A stretch of DNA of 64,000 nt from an uncultured Bacteroidales bacterium (GCA_947625885.1 CANQQA010000012.1:1-64000), one strand, 5' to 3'. Positions 1 to 9,702 are shown, numbered from the stretch's first letter. Numbers and translations: made by a program. Notes: a model not told the origin generated them from the letters alone.

Positions 1-696
1 GTACATTTTTTCGACGGGTTCGCCTACGGCAAGTCCGCCTATGGCGTAGCCTTCGGCACCGAGCGATGCGGCGTGCGTGGCTGCCTCACGGCGCAGGTCG
101 GGATACACACACCCCTGCACAATGGGGAAAAATGTCTGCCGGTAACCGTACCGACCTTCGGTTTCGTTCATGCGCCGCCAACCGCGTTCGAGCCAACGCT
201 GCGTAAGGGAGAGCGACTTGCGGGCATAGGCATAGTCGGCATCGCCCGGCGTGCATTCGTCGAGTGCCATGATGATGTCGGCTCCGATGATGCGCTGCGT
301 ATCGACCACGTTTTCGGGAGTGAAAAGGTGTTTCGAGCCGTCGATGTGCGAACGGAACTGCACTCCCTCTTCGGTGAGCTTGCGTATGGAGGAGAGCGAA
401 AATACCTGATAACCGCCGCTGTCGGTGAGAATGGGGCGCTCCCAGCCGCTGAAACGGTGCAACCCGCCGGCACGTTCGAGTATGTCGAGACCCGGACGCA
501 GGTAGAGGTGGTAGGTGTTGCCGAGAATGATTTGCGCACCGATATCGTCGCACAACTCGCGCCGATGCACGGCTTTCACCGTACCTGCCGTACCCACCGG
601 CATGAATATGGGTGTCTCTATCATCCCGTGATCGGTCGTGATAAGTCCGGCACGGGCGCGGCTTTGCGGGTCGGTATGTTGCAGTACAAATTCCAT
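1..696 (-). CDS. tgt: Queuine tRNA-ribosyltransferase, 3' end beyond window edge
   Basis: Minus-strand translation from ATG at 696 reads MEFVLQHTDPQSRARAGLITTDHGMIETPIFMPVGTAGTVKAVHRRELCDDIGAQIILGNTYHLYLRPG...LTDSGGYQVFSL...VQGCVYPDLRREAA, typical Tgt. It runs off the left edge and is missing from the ORF track. Confidence 0.93.
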   Translation of the reverse strand, partial: MEFVLQHTDPQSRARAGLITTDHGMIETPIFMPVGTAGTVKAVHRRELCDDIGAQIILGNTYHLYLRPGLDILERAGGLHRFSGWERPILTDSGGYQVFSLSSIRKLTEEGVQFRSHIDGSKHLFTPENVVDTQRIIGADIIMALDECTPGDADYAYARKSLSLTQRWLERGWRRMNETEGRYGYRQTFFPIVQGCVYPDLRREAATHAASLGAEGYAIGGLAVGEPVEKMY

Positions 697-852
697 TCGG
701 CGTAAATCGGCTGCCACGATGCGAATGCCTGTCGCGGCAATGAACGGACAAAGATAACTTTTCTCGCCGGTTGCCGCAACTTTGACGGACGAAAATCATC
801 AATCGTCCATTCGCAGCGCCGCAATGACGAACTACCGGCAAGCGTATAAAAA

Positions 853-883
853 GCCGCCCTGCCATGTGAATGGCAGGGACGGC
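853..883 (-). terminator. Rho-independent-like hairpin downstream of first LRR gene
   Basis: gccgccctgccatgtgaatggcagggacggc stem-loop with a T run on the minus strand (forward aaaaa before the stem). Confidence 0.75.
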
Positions 884-957
884 AAAAAAATTTTATTAAC
901 TCTTAAAATCCCTTATTCAGTCTTTCAAAATCTCGTATTTGATCTTTACGGCAAACC

Positions 958-2169
958 TTATCGGGCGATTATCATCGTCTTGCCGTTCACGATGTAGGCA
1001 CCGTTCCGTAACGTTTTGAGGGCGGCGGCATCGTCGGCTTCGAGCACCGGCACGCCTTGCAGATTATATACCGTTATGTGTCCGTCGGCTTGCTCTTGCT
1101 GCGTTTCCGTAATAGCGGACGCTCCTATCGGCAATATCGTTCCGAACTCCTTCCACCCTTCAGCGGCTTTATACTTTTCTACCGATTCGGCAGGTACGTA
1201 AAGCGTGCAGTTGGCACAATTCACATACTCGAAAGCAAAGTAGACTTCTTCCCATTCATCTGTTATTACAATATTCACCGGTGTCGGATTACAGGCAGTT
1301 ACCGACTTCAAGTTCTCGCAACTGAAAAAAGCACTTTTGCCGATAGAGGTAACGCCCTCGCCTATCGTTACCGACTCCAAAGCCGTGCAACGGACAAAAG
1401 CATCATTGCCGATAGCGGTAACGCCATTGGGTATAGAATAAGAAGGCATTCCACCCTGTGCAAAAAATCGGAGCGTATCGTTTACGATAAGGCAACGATT
1501 ATCTTCCGATGCCCATTTCCCCTCAAATTTTTCCAAGCTCTTGCAAGCACCAAAAGCACCGTTGCCGATAGAGGTAACACTTTCGCCTATCGTTACCGAC
1601 ATCAAACTTTCGCAAGACGCAAAAGCATACTTGCCGATAACGGTAACACTATTGGGTATCGTTACCGACTCCAAGCTCTCACAAAGGGAAAAAGCTCTCT
1701 CGCCGATAGAGGTAACGCCCTCGCCTATCGTTATCGACGTCAAGCCCTCGCAACAGTCAAAAGCTCCCTCGCCGATAAAGGTAACCCTATTGGGTATCGT
1801 TAGCGACTCCAAACTTTCGCAATACGCAAAAGCATACTTGCCGATAGAGGTAACGCTTTCGGGTATCGTTATCCATTCTAATTCATATAAACCGTAAAAA
1901 GCAAAGGCACCGATAGCGGTAATTTCATCACCTATCGTTACCGAATTAATGACAGACCTATAAACAGCCCAAGGAATCTTTTCGTCATTCTTAAAATCTT
2001 CTATTGCCCCCGTACCGGAGATTTCGAGCACGCCCGTTTCGGTATCGAACGTCCAAGTAACATTGGCGCCCTCGGCACCGCATTCGCCGGAAACGATTTC
2101 GGCTTGCACCGTTGCCGCTCCGCACCATAGAAGCACGAACAGCAAATAAAATAGTAGTTTTCCTTTCAT
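958..2169 (-). CDS. Secreted BspA-type leucine-rich repeat protein (LRR_5) with T9SS-like C-terminus
   Basis: Signal peptide; repeated 'LxSVTIgegVTsIGxxAFxxCxxL' units; C-term ITVYNLQGVPVLEADDAAALKTLRNGAYIVNGKTMIIAR. Confidence 0.9.
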   Translation of the reverse strand: MKGKLLFYLLFVLLWCGAATVQAEIVSGECGAEGANVTWTFDTETGVLEISGTGAIEDFKNDEKIPWAVYRSVINSVTIGDEITAIGAFAFYGLYELEWITIPESVTSIGKYAFAYCESLESLTIPNRVTFIGEGAFDCCEGLTSITIGEGVTSIGERAFSLCESLESVTIPNSVTVIGKYAFASCESLMSVTIGESVTSIGNGAFGACKSLEKFEGKWASEDNRCLIVNDTLRFFAQGGMPSYSIPNGVTAIGNDAFVRCTALESVTIGEGVTSIGKSAFFSCENLKSVTACNPTPVNIVITDEWEEVYFAFEYVNCANCTLYVPAESVEKYKAAEGWKEFGTILPIGASAITETQQEQADGHITVYNLQGVPVLEADDAAALKTLRNGAYIVNGKTMIIAR

Positions 2170-2194
2170 AATCTTAGTTGATGAATTTTCACGA

Positions 2195-2226
2195 AAAAAA
2201 TAGTTTCAGAGCAAATAAATTACAAA
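2195..2226 (-). promoter_or_regulatory. Putative Bacteroidetes sigma-A promoter for LRR gene 1
   Basis: Minus-strand TTTG (2223-2226), 20 bp spacer, TATTTTTT (2195-2202), upstream of the ATG at 2169. Confidence 0.5.
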
Positions 2227-2281
2227 ACTTTTCGCTCAAAATTTTTTACTTCCATTCGGTATTCGAAATAGAAAAGAAGTC

Positions 2282-2306
2282 GCCCTGCCATGTGAATGGC
2301 AGGGGC
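2282..2306 (-). terminator. Hairpin downstream of second LRR gene, near-identical to 853-883
   Basis: gccctgccatgtgaatggcaggggc stem-loop; flanking tttattaactcttaaaatcc also shared with the first copy. Confidence 0.65.
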
Positions 2307-2366
2307 AGCAAAAAAGATTTTTATTAACTCTTAAAATCCGATTCTTGTTTTGTTTTTCTGCAAGCC

Positions 2367-3374
2367 TTAACGGACGAGAATCATTTTCTTGCCGTTCACG
2401 ATGTAGGCGCCGTTCTGTAATGTTTTGAGGTCGGCGGCATCATCGGTTTCGAGTACCGGCACACCTTGCAGGTTGTACACCGTTATGAGTCCGGCTTCTG
2501 CCTGCGTTTCCGTTACTGCCGACGGGGCGTCCGGTGCATTGGGATCGAGGGTGTCCGGTACTTCAAGCTCTGCTATCGATCGTATTTTGAACCTCTTCCA
2601 CCCTTCGGCTTTTTTATACTTCTCTACCGATTCGCCCGGTACGTAAAGCAAGACTTCTCCACAATCCACGTAGTTGAATGCAAAGTCTGACTCCTCGCCC
2701 TCGCCTGTCCCTATTCCAATCGGTTCGGGGTTATAGACTACTACCGATCCCAAGTTCATGCATCCGCAAAAAGCTTCTCCTCCAATAGTGCCAACGCTTG
2801 CCGGTAGCGTTATCTCTCGCAAAGCGCAATAGTAAAAAGCCCGGTTGCCGATAACGGTAACGCCATCGGGTATCGTTATCGATGTCAAGTTCCTACACCA
2901 GTAAAAAGCATCGTCGCCGATAGATGTAACGCCCTTGCCTATCGTTACCGTTGTCAAGCTCGTACAACCGTAAAAAGTTCCTCCGCCAATAGCCCCAACT
3001 CCATCGGGTATCGTTATCGTTGTCAAGTTCGTGCATCCGGAAAATGCTATGCTACCGATAGTCGTAACACTCGCGGGTATCGTCACCGATGTCAAGTTCT
3101 TGAAATCGGAAAAAGCTCCGACAGCGATAGTGGTAACCCCTTCTGTTATCGTTACCGAAGTAATTATGTCCTCATACTCCTTATACTCCTTATACTCCCG
3201 ATCGTTCATTGCACCTGTACCGGAGATTTCGAGAGCACCGGTTTCGGTGTTGAGTTTCCAAGTAACATTAGCGCCTTTGGCACCGCATTCGCCGGAATAG
3301 ATTTCGGCTTGTACCGTTGCCGCTCCGCCCCACAAAAGCGCGGAAACGACTAAAAACAGTAAACTTTTTTTCAT
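2367..3374 (-). CDS. Secreted BspA-type leucine-rich repeat protein, tandem paralog
   Basis: Signal peptide MKKSLLFLVVSALLWGGAATVQAEIYSGECGAKGANVTW; LRR_5 repeats; same C-terminal module as 958-2169. Confidence 0.9.
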   Translation of the reverse strand: MKKSLLFLVVSALLWGGAATVQAEIYSGECGAKGANVTWKLNTETGALEISGTGAMNDREYKEYKEYEDIITSVTITEGVTTIAVGAFSDFKNLTSVTIPASVTTIGSIAFSGCTNLTTITIPDGVGAIGGGTFYGCTSLTTVTIGKGVTSIGDDAFYWCRNLTSITIPDGVTVIGNRAFYYCALREITLPASVGTIGGEAFCGCMNLGSVVVYNPEPIGIGTGEGEESDFAFNYVDCGEVLLYVPGESVEKYKKAEGWKRFKIRSIAELEVPDTLDPNAPDAPSAVTETQAEAGLITVYNLQGVPVLETDDAADLKTLQNGAYIVNGKKMILVR

Positions 3375-3406
3375 AATCTATTTTGTTGGTTATTCGTTTC
3401 TTTTTG

Positions 3407-3437
3407 CAAAAATAATTCGAGAATACAAATTTTCAAA
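3407..3437 (-). promoter_or_regulatory. Putative Bacteroidetes sigma-A promoter for LRR gene 2
   Basis: Minus-strand TTTG (3434-3437), 19 bp spacer, TATTTTTG (3407-3414). Confidence 0.65.
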
Positions 3438-3486
3438 ACTTTTTACTGAAAAATTTTACGTTCATTCGTTCGAAAGCGGATTGAGA

Positions 3487-3552
3487 CTGTATCGTTGCCG
3501 CTCCGCCCCGCAAGAGCGCGGACACGACTAAAAACAGTAAACTTTTTTTCAT
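3487..3552 (-). pseudogene. Truncated third LRR gene copy: start codon and signal peptide only
   Basis: Minus strand encodes MKKSLLFLVVSALLRGGAATIQ, nearly identical to the N-terminus of the gene at 2367-3374, then breaks into the upstream region of LRR2. The preceding leader (ATAATCTATTTTGTTGGTTATTCG) is also duplicated. Confidence 0.85.
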
Positions 3553-3584
3553 AATCTATTTTGTTGGTTATTCGATTCTTTTCG

Positions 3585-3614
3585 CAAAAATATTTTGAAA
3601 AACGAATTTTCAAA
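3585..3614 (-). promoter_or_regulatory. Putative promoter retained by the truncated LRR copy
   Basis: Minus-strand TTTG (3611-3614), 18 bp spacer, TATTTTTG (3585-3592); same flanking sequence as the LRR2 promoter. Confidence 0.5.
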
Positions 3615-3673
3615 ACTTTCCGCTAAAAATTTTTGCTTTTATTCGTGAAATACTTTCGGGACAATTGAAAAAA

Positions 3674-3702
3674 CATCGCCCCGTCCATACGACGGGGCGA
3701 TG
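3674..3702 (-). terminator. Terminator of the metal-efflux operon
   Basis: catcgccccgt-ccatacg-acggggcgatg perfect stem followed by T6 on the minus strand. Confidence 0.8.
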
Positions 3703-3771
3703 AGAGGATTTCGGAAATTCCCGAGCGCCATTTCGAGAATGGTCGTATGGACTCAAATACGGCGCCGGCGA

Positions 3772-4950
3772 TCAGAGATTGAGGGCGTCGATTTCGGCAA
3801 TGACGGTATGGAGCTCGTGCTCGGCGGCGATGAGCTGTTCCTCGACGGCGTAGAGGGCGCCAAGCTCGGTGAGGTATTCGTCTTCGTTGAGCGAACCCAT
3901 GCGGTAGGCGTCGGCGATGTAGCGGCGCATCTCCTCCTGCCGGCGGGCAACGACGCGCAGACGCTCCACTGCCGGCAGCAATATTTCGTAGCGGGCGTAA
4001 CGCTCGCGCAAGAGGGTTTCCATGTCGGCGCGGCAGCTCTCCATGCTGCTGCGGGCGTAGTCGATTTGCGCCTTGCTGCTCTTGATTTGCCGGCGCCCGC
4101 TCCACAGGGGTATGGATATGCCGGCGATAAGACCGTTGAGTTTTTCATCGGCGGATTTTTCGAAGTGGTAGCCGACCTTGAATCCGGGCAGCGCCTCCGA
4201 ACGGCTGACGCGCAAATCGGCTTCGGCAGCCTGCTGTTCGCAAAGCAGGGCGGCGAGTTCGGGCGCACGGGCGGCATACTCCCGCATCATCGCCTCCAAC
4301 GGGGGCAGCGGCTCCTGCGCGGGAAAGAGCGTGTCGGGAAACTGCACGGGTTCGCCGCCGTTGAGACCGGCAAGGCGCTCTTCGGCGGTGCGCAGCTCCA
4401 CCGTTTTCAGGTCGAGCGCGGTGCGCACGTCTATCCACTCGGTCTCGGCGCGGTTTTTGTCGAGCACGGTCGCCTCGCCTTTTTCGCAGGCGAGGGAGAG
4501 GGCGTCGAGCAGGCGGGCGGCATGGTCGGTGCGCAGAACGAGCAAACGGCGCTCCTGCCGCAGGGCGATGATGTCGAGGCAGAGTTTTTTGCCGTCGAGC
4601 AGAAGCGACTGGCGGGCGGCATTGTATTCGTGACCCCACTGCTGCTCCTTGATGCGGGCAGCCCGCCGGCGGGCGGTGTACGCCGACGGAAAGTCGAATC
4701 CCTGCGTAACGTTGATTTCCAATACCTTATCGGGGGAATGACGCACCCACGAGCGTATGAGTTCGGCTTCGGGATTTTCGAGCGTATTTTCGCTGCGGAC
4801 TTCGGCACGGCGGGCAGCGACAAGAGTCTGCTGCGCCCGAAGCACCGGATTGTTGCGTTCGATGTCCGCAAGGACTTTTTCGATATTCTGGGCTTCCGAC
4901 ACCGACAAACCGGTGCACAGCAGCGCCACCATAAAAATTTTTTTATACAT
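3772..4950 (-). CDS. TolC-family outer membrane efflux protein (CusC/CzcC-like)
   Basis: Signal peptide, coiled-coil OEP-like sequence; directly downstream of a CusA/CzcA-type pump. Confidence 0.85.
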   Translation of the reverse strand: MYKKIFMVALLCTGLSVSEAQNIEKVLADIERNNPVLRAQQTLVAARRAEVRSENTLENPEAELIRSWVRHSPDKVLEINVTQGFDFPSAYTARRRAARIKEQQWGHEYNAARQSLLLDGKKLCLDIIALRQERRLLVLRTDHAARLLDALSLACEKGEATVLDKNRAETEWIDVRTALDLKTVELRTAEERLAGLNGGEPVQFPDTLFPAQEPLPPLEAMMREYAARAPELAALLCEQQAAEADLRVSRSEALPGFKVGYHFEKSADEKLNGLIAGISIPLWSGRRQIKSSKAQIDYARSSMESCRADMETLLRERYARYEILLPAVERLRVVARRQEEMRRYIADAYRMGSLNEDEYLTELGALYAVEEQLIAAEHELHTVIAEIDALNL

Positions 4951-7900
4951 GATTCTCTTTTTTGGTGTTCATCAACAGATAAACGGCAGGTATGACAAAT
5001 CCGTTGAGCAGCGTGGAGCTGACCAAGCCGCCCAAAATGACTTGCGCCATGGGACTTTGTATTTCGTTGCCGCTCTCGCTCCCGCCCAGTGCCAAAGGTA
5101 TCAACGCCAACGCCGACGTGAGCGATGTCATGAGTATGGGGTTGAGCCGATCGAGCGACCCCACGACAATGCTTTCGTAGAGAGGACGCCCCTCGCGGCG
5201 CAGCTGTCCGTAGTGCGACACGAGCAAAATGCCGTTGCGCACGGCTATGCCCAACAGCGAAATAAATCCGATGACAGCCGGTATGCTCACCACGCCGGAA
5301 GTGAGGGCTACCGCCACCACGCCGCCGATAAGGGCGAGCGGCAGGTTGAGCAGCACCACGCCGGCAAGCCCCGTACTCCGAAACTCGCGGAACAGCAGGA
5401 GAAATATCACCAAGAGGGCGAAGAGGGTGGCGACCGTCAGCGTGCGGGCTGCCGAGCGGCGGCTCTCGAACTGTCCGCCGTACTCGATGTAATAGCCTTC
5501 GGGCAGCTCGACTTCGCGGGCAATGGCGTGCTGTATGCCGGCTACGGCGCCGCCGAGGTCGCCGCCGGTGATGTTTGCCGACACGACGATGCGGCGGCGC
5601 ACGTTTTCACGATTTATCGTGTTCGGACCGGTGGTCGATACGACACGGGCTACCTCTCCGAGCGCTACTTTTCCGCCCGTTCCCGTGTCGATGGGCAGGT
5701 CTTTTATTTCGTCGATAGTAAGGCGCCGGCTGTCGCCCGCTTTCAGCGTGAGCGCGACTGCCACGCCGTCTTCGTAAATCTGCGAGACGGTTTCGCCTTC
5801 CAATGCGGTTTTCACCCAGCGGGCAAAGTCGGGCAGCGTGATGCCGTAGCGCGCCAGCATTTCACGGCGGGGGACGATTTGCAGCTGCGCCCGCTCCACT
5901 TGCTGCTCCACGCGAATGTCGGTGATGCCCTCGACACCGCCCATCGCCCGCTTGATTTGCTGTCCGAGCGCATACATGCGGTTGAGGTCTTCGCCGAACA
6001 GTTTGACGGCGATATTCGCCTGCGTGCCCGAGAGCATGGCGTCGATGCGGTGCGAGACGGGCTGCCCTATCTCCACGTCGATGCCCTTTATGGCGGCGAG
6101 GCGGCTGCGCACGTCCGCCAAAAATTCTTCGCGGCTGCGGTCGGCGAGCACGAAAGGCGCTTCAAGCTCCGACGAATTGACGCCGAGCGCGTGTTCGTCG
6201 AGCTCGGCACGACCGGTCTTGCGGGCGACGGTTTCGATTTCGGGGACTTCGAGCAAAACGTTTTCGACCAACCGTCCGATTTTGTCGGACTCGTCGAGTG
6301 AAATGCCGGGCAGCGTGCTGATATTGACGGTAAGCGAACCTTCATTGAACGGGGGCAGGAAGCTGCTGCCCAGCGTCGTGTAGAGTGCCAGCGCAGCCGC
6401 CGCCAACACTACGGCGCCGCCGATGACGACGCGCGGACGGCGCAGCGCACCCTGCAACGCCCGCCGGTAAATGCGTTTGAAGAAACGGGCGGTAACCGAC
6501 TCGCTGCGGTGCCGCTGCAAAACGGCGTCGGAAGTGAGCAGGCAGCTGCACAGCACGGGCGTAAGCGTTACCGCCACGACCATGGAGGCGAAAAGCGACA
6601 CGATGAACGAAATGCCTAACGGTCGCAGCATACGACCTTCCATGCCGTCGAGGAAAAAGAGCGGAATGAATGCGGCTATGGTGATGAGCGTGGCATTGAC
6701 GATAGAGGCGCGTATTTCGCGCGAAGCGTCATACACGACCCGCAGGGCGGGCTGCCGTTCGGCCGGCGGAAGCGCATAATTTTCGCGCAAGCGTTTATAG
6801 ACGTTTTCGACGTCGATGATGGCATCATCGACCAACGACCCGATGGCGATTGCCATACCGCCCAAACTCATGGTGTTGAGCGTGAAGCCCAATCCGTTGA
6901 GTGCGAGCACGGCAACCAGCAACGAGAGCGGCAGGGCGATAAGCGAAATGAGCGTTACCCGCCCGTTCATCAGGAAGAAAAAGAGTATGACGACGACGAA
7001 CAACGCCCCCTCCCACAACGAACGTCCGATGTTGTGTATCGCGCTTTCGATGAATCGGGACTGACGAAAAATGTCGGTGGAGATATGCACGTCGGGCAGG
7101 GTGCGGCGCAGGGTCTCGACCGTGCGGTCGAGCTGCTCGGTGAGTTCGAGCGTGTTGGTATCGGGCTGCTTGGTAACGGTGATGAGTACGGCAGGCACGC
7201 CCCGCTCCGAAGCGACGCCGAGCTGCGGCGAACGGCTGCCGACCATCACGTCGGCAATGTCGCCTATCGTAACGGGTGTGCCGTCGGGGGCGAGCTTCAC
7301 CACGCCGGCAGCCAGCAGGGCGGTGTCGCGCACCGCCAGCATACCGCGCACGACGTATTCGTTTCCGTATTCATAGAGCACGCCGCCCGAAGCGTTGATG
7401 TTCATGTCGCGCACGGCGGCTTCCACTTCGGCGAGCGTTACGCCGTAATGCCCCATGCGTCGGGGCGCAAGACGTATCTGATACTCTTTGATGTCGCCGC
7501 CGATGACCGTAACCTGCGCCACGCCCGCCGTAGAGAGCAGACGGGGGCGGACGGTGCGGTCGGCAACGCTGCGCAGCTCCTGCAAAGAGCGGCTGTCGGA
7601 GGTCAGTCCGATAATCATCATTTCGCCGAGTATCGACGACTGCGGTCCCAGCACTGGCTGTCCGGCCGTGGCAGGCAGCGACTCGCCGATAGCCGCCAAT
7701 TTTTCGGAAACGATTTGACGCGCTTTATAGATGTCTGTTTTCCAATTGAATTCGACCCATACGACCGAAAAACCGTTTGTCGATGAAGAGCGCACCCGAC
7801 GCACGCCGGTGGCTCCGTTGAGAGCTGTTTCGATATGGAAGGTTACCGAGTTTTCGACCTCCTCCGTCGCCATACCGGGCGCCTCCGTCATGACCACCAC

Positions 7901-8038
7901 CGTCGGAGCGTTGAGGTCGGGAAAGACGTCGATTTCCATCTGCCACGCCGTGTAGGCTCCCGCGCCGGCAAAGAGTATCGCCAAAACGATAATCAACAGC
8001 CGGTTGTGCAGCGAATAGTTTATGATTTTGTCGAGCAT
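4943..8038 (-). CDS. CusA/CzcA-family heavy-metal RND efflux pump
   Basis: 1031 aa; MLDKIINYSLHNRLLIIVLAILFAGAGAYTAWQMEIDVFPDLNAPTVVVMTEAPGMATEEVE... and SLGGMAIAIGSLVDDAIIDVENVYKRL are typical HME-RND motifs. Confidence 0.93.
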   Translation of the reverse strand: MLDKIINYSLHNRLLIIVLAILFAGAGAYTAWQMEIDVFPDLNAPTVVVMTEAPGMATEEVENSVTFHIETALNGATGVRRVRSSSTNGFSVVWVEFNWKTDIYKARQIVSEKLAAIGESLPATAGQPVLGPQSSILGEMMIIGLTSDSRSLQELRSVADRTVRPRLLSTAGVAQVTVIGGDIKEYQIRLAPRRMGHYGVTLAEVEAAVRDMNINASGGVLYEYGNEYVVRGMLAVRDTALLAAGVVKLAPDGTPVTIGDIADVMVGSRSPQLGVASERGVPAVLITVTKQPDTNTLELTEQLDRTVETLRRTLPDVHISTDIFRQSRFIESAIHNIGRSLWEGALFVVVILFFFLMNGRVTLISLIALPLSLLVAVLALNGLGFTLNTMSLGGMAIAIGSLVDDAIIDVENVYKRLRENYALPPAERQPALRVVYDASREIRASIVNATLITIAAFIPLFFLDGMEGRMLRPLGISFIVSLFASMVVAVTLTPVLCSCLLTSDAVLQRHRSESVTARFFKRIYRRALQGALRRPRVVIGGAVVLAAAALALYTTLGSSFLPPFNEGSLTVNISTLPGISLDESDKIGRLVENVLLEVPEIETVARKTGRAELDEHALGVNSSELEAPFVLADRSREEFLADVRSRLAAIKGIDVEIGQPVSHRIDAMLSGTQANIAVKLFGEDLNRMYALGQQIKRAMGGVEGITDIRVEQQVERAQLQIVPRREMLARYGITLPDFARWVKTALEGETVSQIYEDGVAVALTLKAGDSRRLTIDEIKDLPIDTGTGGKVALGEVARVVSTTGPNTINRENVRRRIVVSANITGGDLGGAVAGIQHAIAREVELPEGYYIEYGGQFESRRSAARTLTVATLFALLVIFLLLFREFRSTGLAGVVLLNLPLALIGGVVAVALTSGVVSIPAVIGFISLLGIAVRNGILLVSHYGQLRREGRPLYESIVVGSLDRLNPILMTSLTSALALIPLALGGSESGNEIQSPMAQVILGGLVSSTLLNGFVIPAVYLLMNTKKENHV

Positions 8039-8048
8039 GGCGGTAGAA

Positions 8049-9182
8049 TTAATGGTTGTGCGAATGTCCGTGCGGTATCGCGCCCGATGCCGCAGCCATT
8101 TTCACCTGCACGGCGCCGCGCGTTACCACGCGCTCGCCCGCCTGCAAGCCGCTTTCGACAATGACATTGCGCCCGTCGCTGCCTCCGAGTTTCACTTCGC
8201 GGCGGAGGTAACCCTCCTCGTCGAGCTGTATATATACATAGTAAAGCCCCTGCGACTCGGTAACGGCTTCGAGGGGCAGAACGATTTTGTCGCGGAGCGG
8301 CGCACCGAGCAATACGACCTCGACGAATGCGCCCGAAACCAAATCGTCGGGATTGTCGAACTCGAAAACGACGGGAATCGTCGCCGCAGCCGCCGACTTG
8401 CCGACAGCCACAAGCGTGCCGTTCCATTCCGAAAGGCGGTAATTTTTTCCGCCGGCAACGGTGAAAGAGGCGTCGAGTTTTCCGTGCAGACGGTCGCCGT
8501 AACGCTGCGGCACATCTGCCGCCAGACGCATACGCCGGCGGTCGGAAACGACGGCAAGCTCCGCTCCCGCCTCAACGTATTCGCCGCTGCGCACCGCCAG
8601 AGCGGTGATGCAACCTGCCTGCGGCGACACGACGGTGATGCCGGCATCGCTGCCGGACATAAAGGGAGCATATTCGGCAGCGGCATTTTCGTATTCGGTG
8701 CGGGCAGCTTCACGCTCTTTCAGCGAAGCCACCTGCGCTTCGTTCAAAGCGGCGACACGCTCGTATTCGGCACGAGCCTGTTCGTAGCGGGCGCGAGCCT
8801 TGGCAGCGGCATCGCCGCCGGCAAACGATTTCGTGTCGATATGGAAAAGCGTCTCCCCCGCCCTCACGGCAGCGCCTTCGAGCCAGTCGCCGGCAAAAAG
8901 CACTTTTCCGCCGACGGGCGATGCCACGACGGAGCGCCCCGTCTGCGCCTCTTGCAGCGTGCCGCTGCAAGCAATCGTTTCGTTGAAAGATTGTCGTCCG
9001 ACCGTCACCACAGCGAAATCGGTGCGGGCAGCCTGTTCGGCAGGGAATATTATTTCGTCGGTATGAGCCGCCGACGCTTCGTGCGCGTGTTCATTTTCAT
9101 GTTCGTGTTCATCGTGCCGGTGCGCATCGCAGCCTCCCGCGCAGAGGGCAGCGACCACCGACAAATATATGATTCGTTTCAT
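8049..9182 (-). CDS. RND efflux periplasmic adaptor subunit (CusB/CzcB-like), lipoprotein with His-rich N-terminus
   Basis: Start taken at MKRIIYLSVVAALCAGGCDAHRHDEHEHENEHAHEASAAH (ATG at 9182) rather than the longer ORF; barrel-sandwich 'VVASPVGGKVLFAGDWLEGAAVRAGETLFHID'. Confidence 0.88.
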   Translation of the reverse strand: MKRIIYLSVVAALCAGGCDAHRHDEHEHENEHAHEASAAHTDEIIFPAEQAARTDFAVVTVGRQSFNETIACSGTLQEAQTGRSVVASPVGGKVLFAGDWLEGAAVRAGETLFHIDTKSFAGGDAAAKARARYEQARAEYERVAALNEAQVASLKEREAARTEYENAAAEYAPFMSGSDAGITVVSPQAGCITALAVRSGEYVEAGAELAVVSDRRRMRLAADVPQRYGDRLHGKLDASFTVAGGKNYRLSEWNGTLVAVGKSAAAATIPVVFEFDNPDDLVSGAFVEVVLLGAPLRDKIVLPLEAVTESQGLYYVYIQLDEEGYLRREVKLGGSDGRNVIVESGLQAGERVVTRGAVQVKMAAASGAIPHGHSHNH

Positions 9183-9264
9183 AGGGTATGTTTGAGTGGT
9201 AAATATAAATAAGGTGCGACCGTCGAAAACGGCGCGACAAAAAAGCGGAGAAACAAGACTCTCC

Positions 9265-9702
9265 TTATACCCTACGAATGTCGCCGGCACGCACAGGGAA
9301 TGCCGTTGCGATATATTCCACACAAATATTTCGGAAAAAATGATTTCTACTTTGTCGTCGGAAAAAGACCTCAGACACACACGGTTGCAAAATCCGCTCG
9401 ACCGAAGGCAGCGAGAACAGCGCGGCAGGGGCGCTGCCCATATCGGTGAAATCGGGCACGGGCAGAAGGTCGCGATGCGACTCGGCGATGACGACTATCC
9501 GGTAGTCGCAAAGTCCGCCGCCGTGGTCGCAGCAATCGTCGTCGCACGCATGGTCGTCATGTTCGTGCCCGACGCAATCCCATTTGAAACAGGGGAACAC
9601 GTCGCCCGCATGGTGATGATGCGGGAACAACACGATGCCTTGTGCCACAAAACACAAAAGACAAAGGATTTTCACCCACCGGTTCCGTCTCAAATTTTGC
9701 AT
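9265..9702 (-). CDS. Small His/Cys/Asp-rich membrane-anchored or secreted protein (DUF6769-like)
   Basis: MQNLRRNRWVKILCLLCFVAQGIVLFPHHHHAGDVFPCFKWDCVGHEHDDHACDDDCCDHGGGLCDYR; first gene before the efflux genes, same strand. Confidence 0.65.
   Translation of the reverse strand: MQNLRRNRWVKILCLLCFVAQGIVLFPHHHHAGDVFPCFKWDCVGHEHDDHACDDDCCDHGGGLCDYRIVVIAESHRDLLPVPDFTDMGSAPAALFSLPSVERILQPCVSEVFFRRQSRNHFFRNICVEYIATAFPVRAGDIRRV

Noticed and set aside
86-865. 259-aa minus-strand ORF
   Set aside because: Arg/His-rich out-of-frame ORF overlapping tgt, which reads in a different minus-strand frame.
1321-1900. Repetitive DNA pattern (ccgatagaggtaac...cctatcgttaccgac), CRISPR-like at first glance
   Set aside because: It is the coding sequence of LRR_5 repeats (about 69 bp period) with diverged units; no constant repeat/unique spacer structure.
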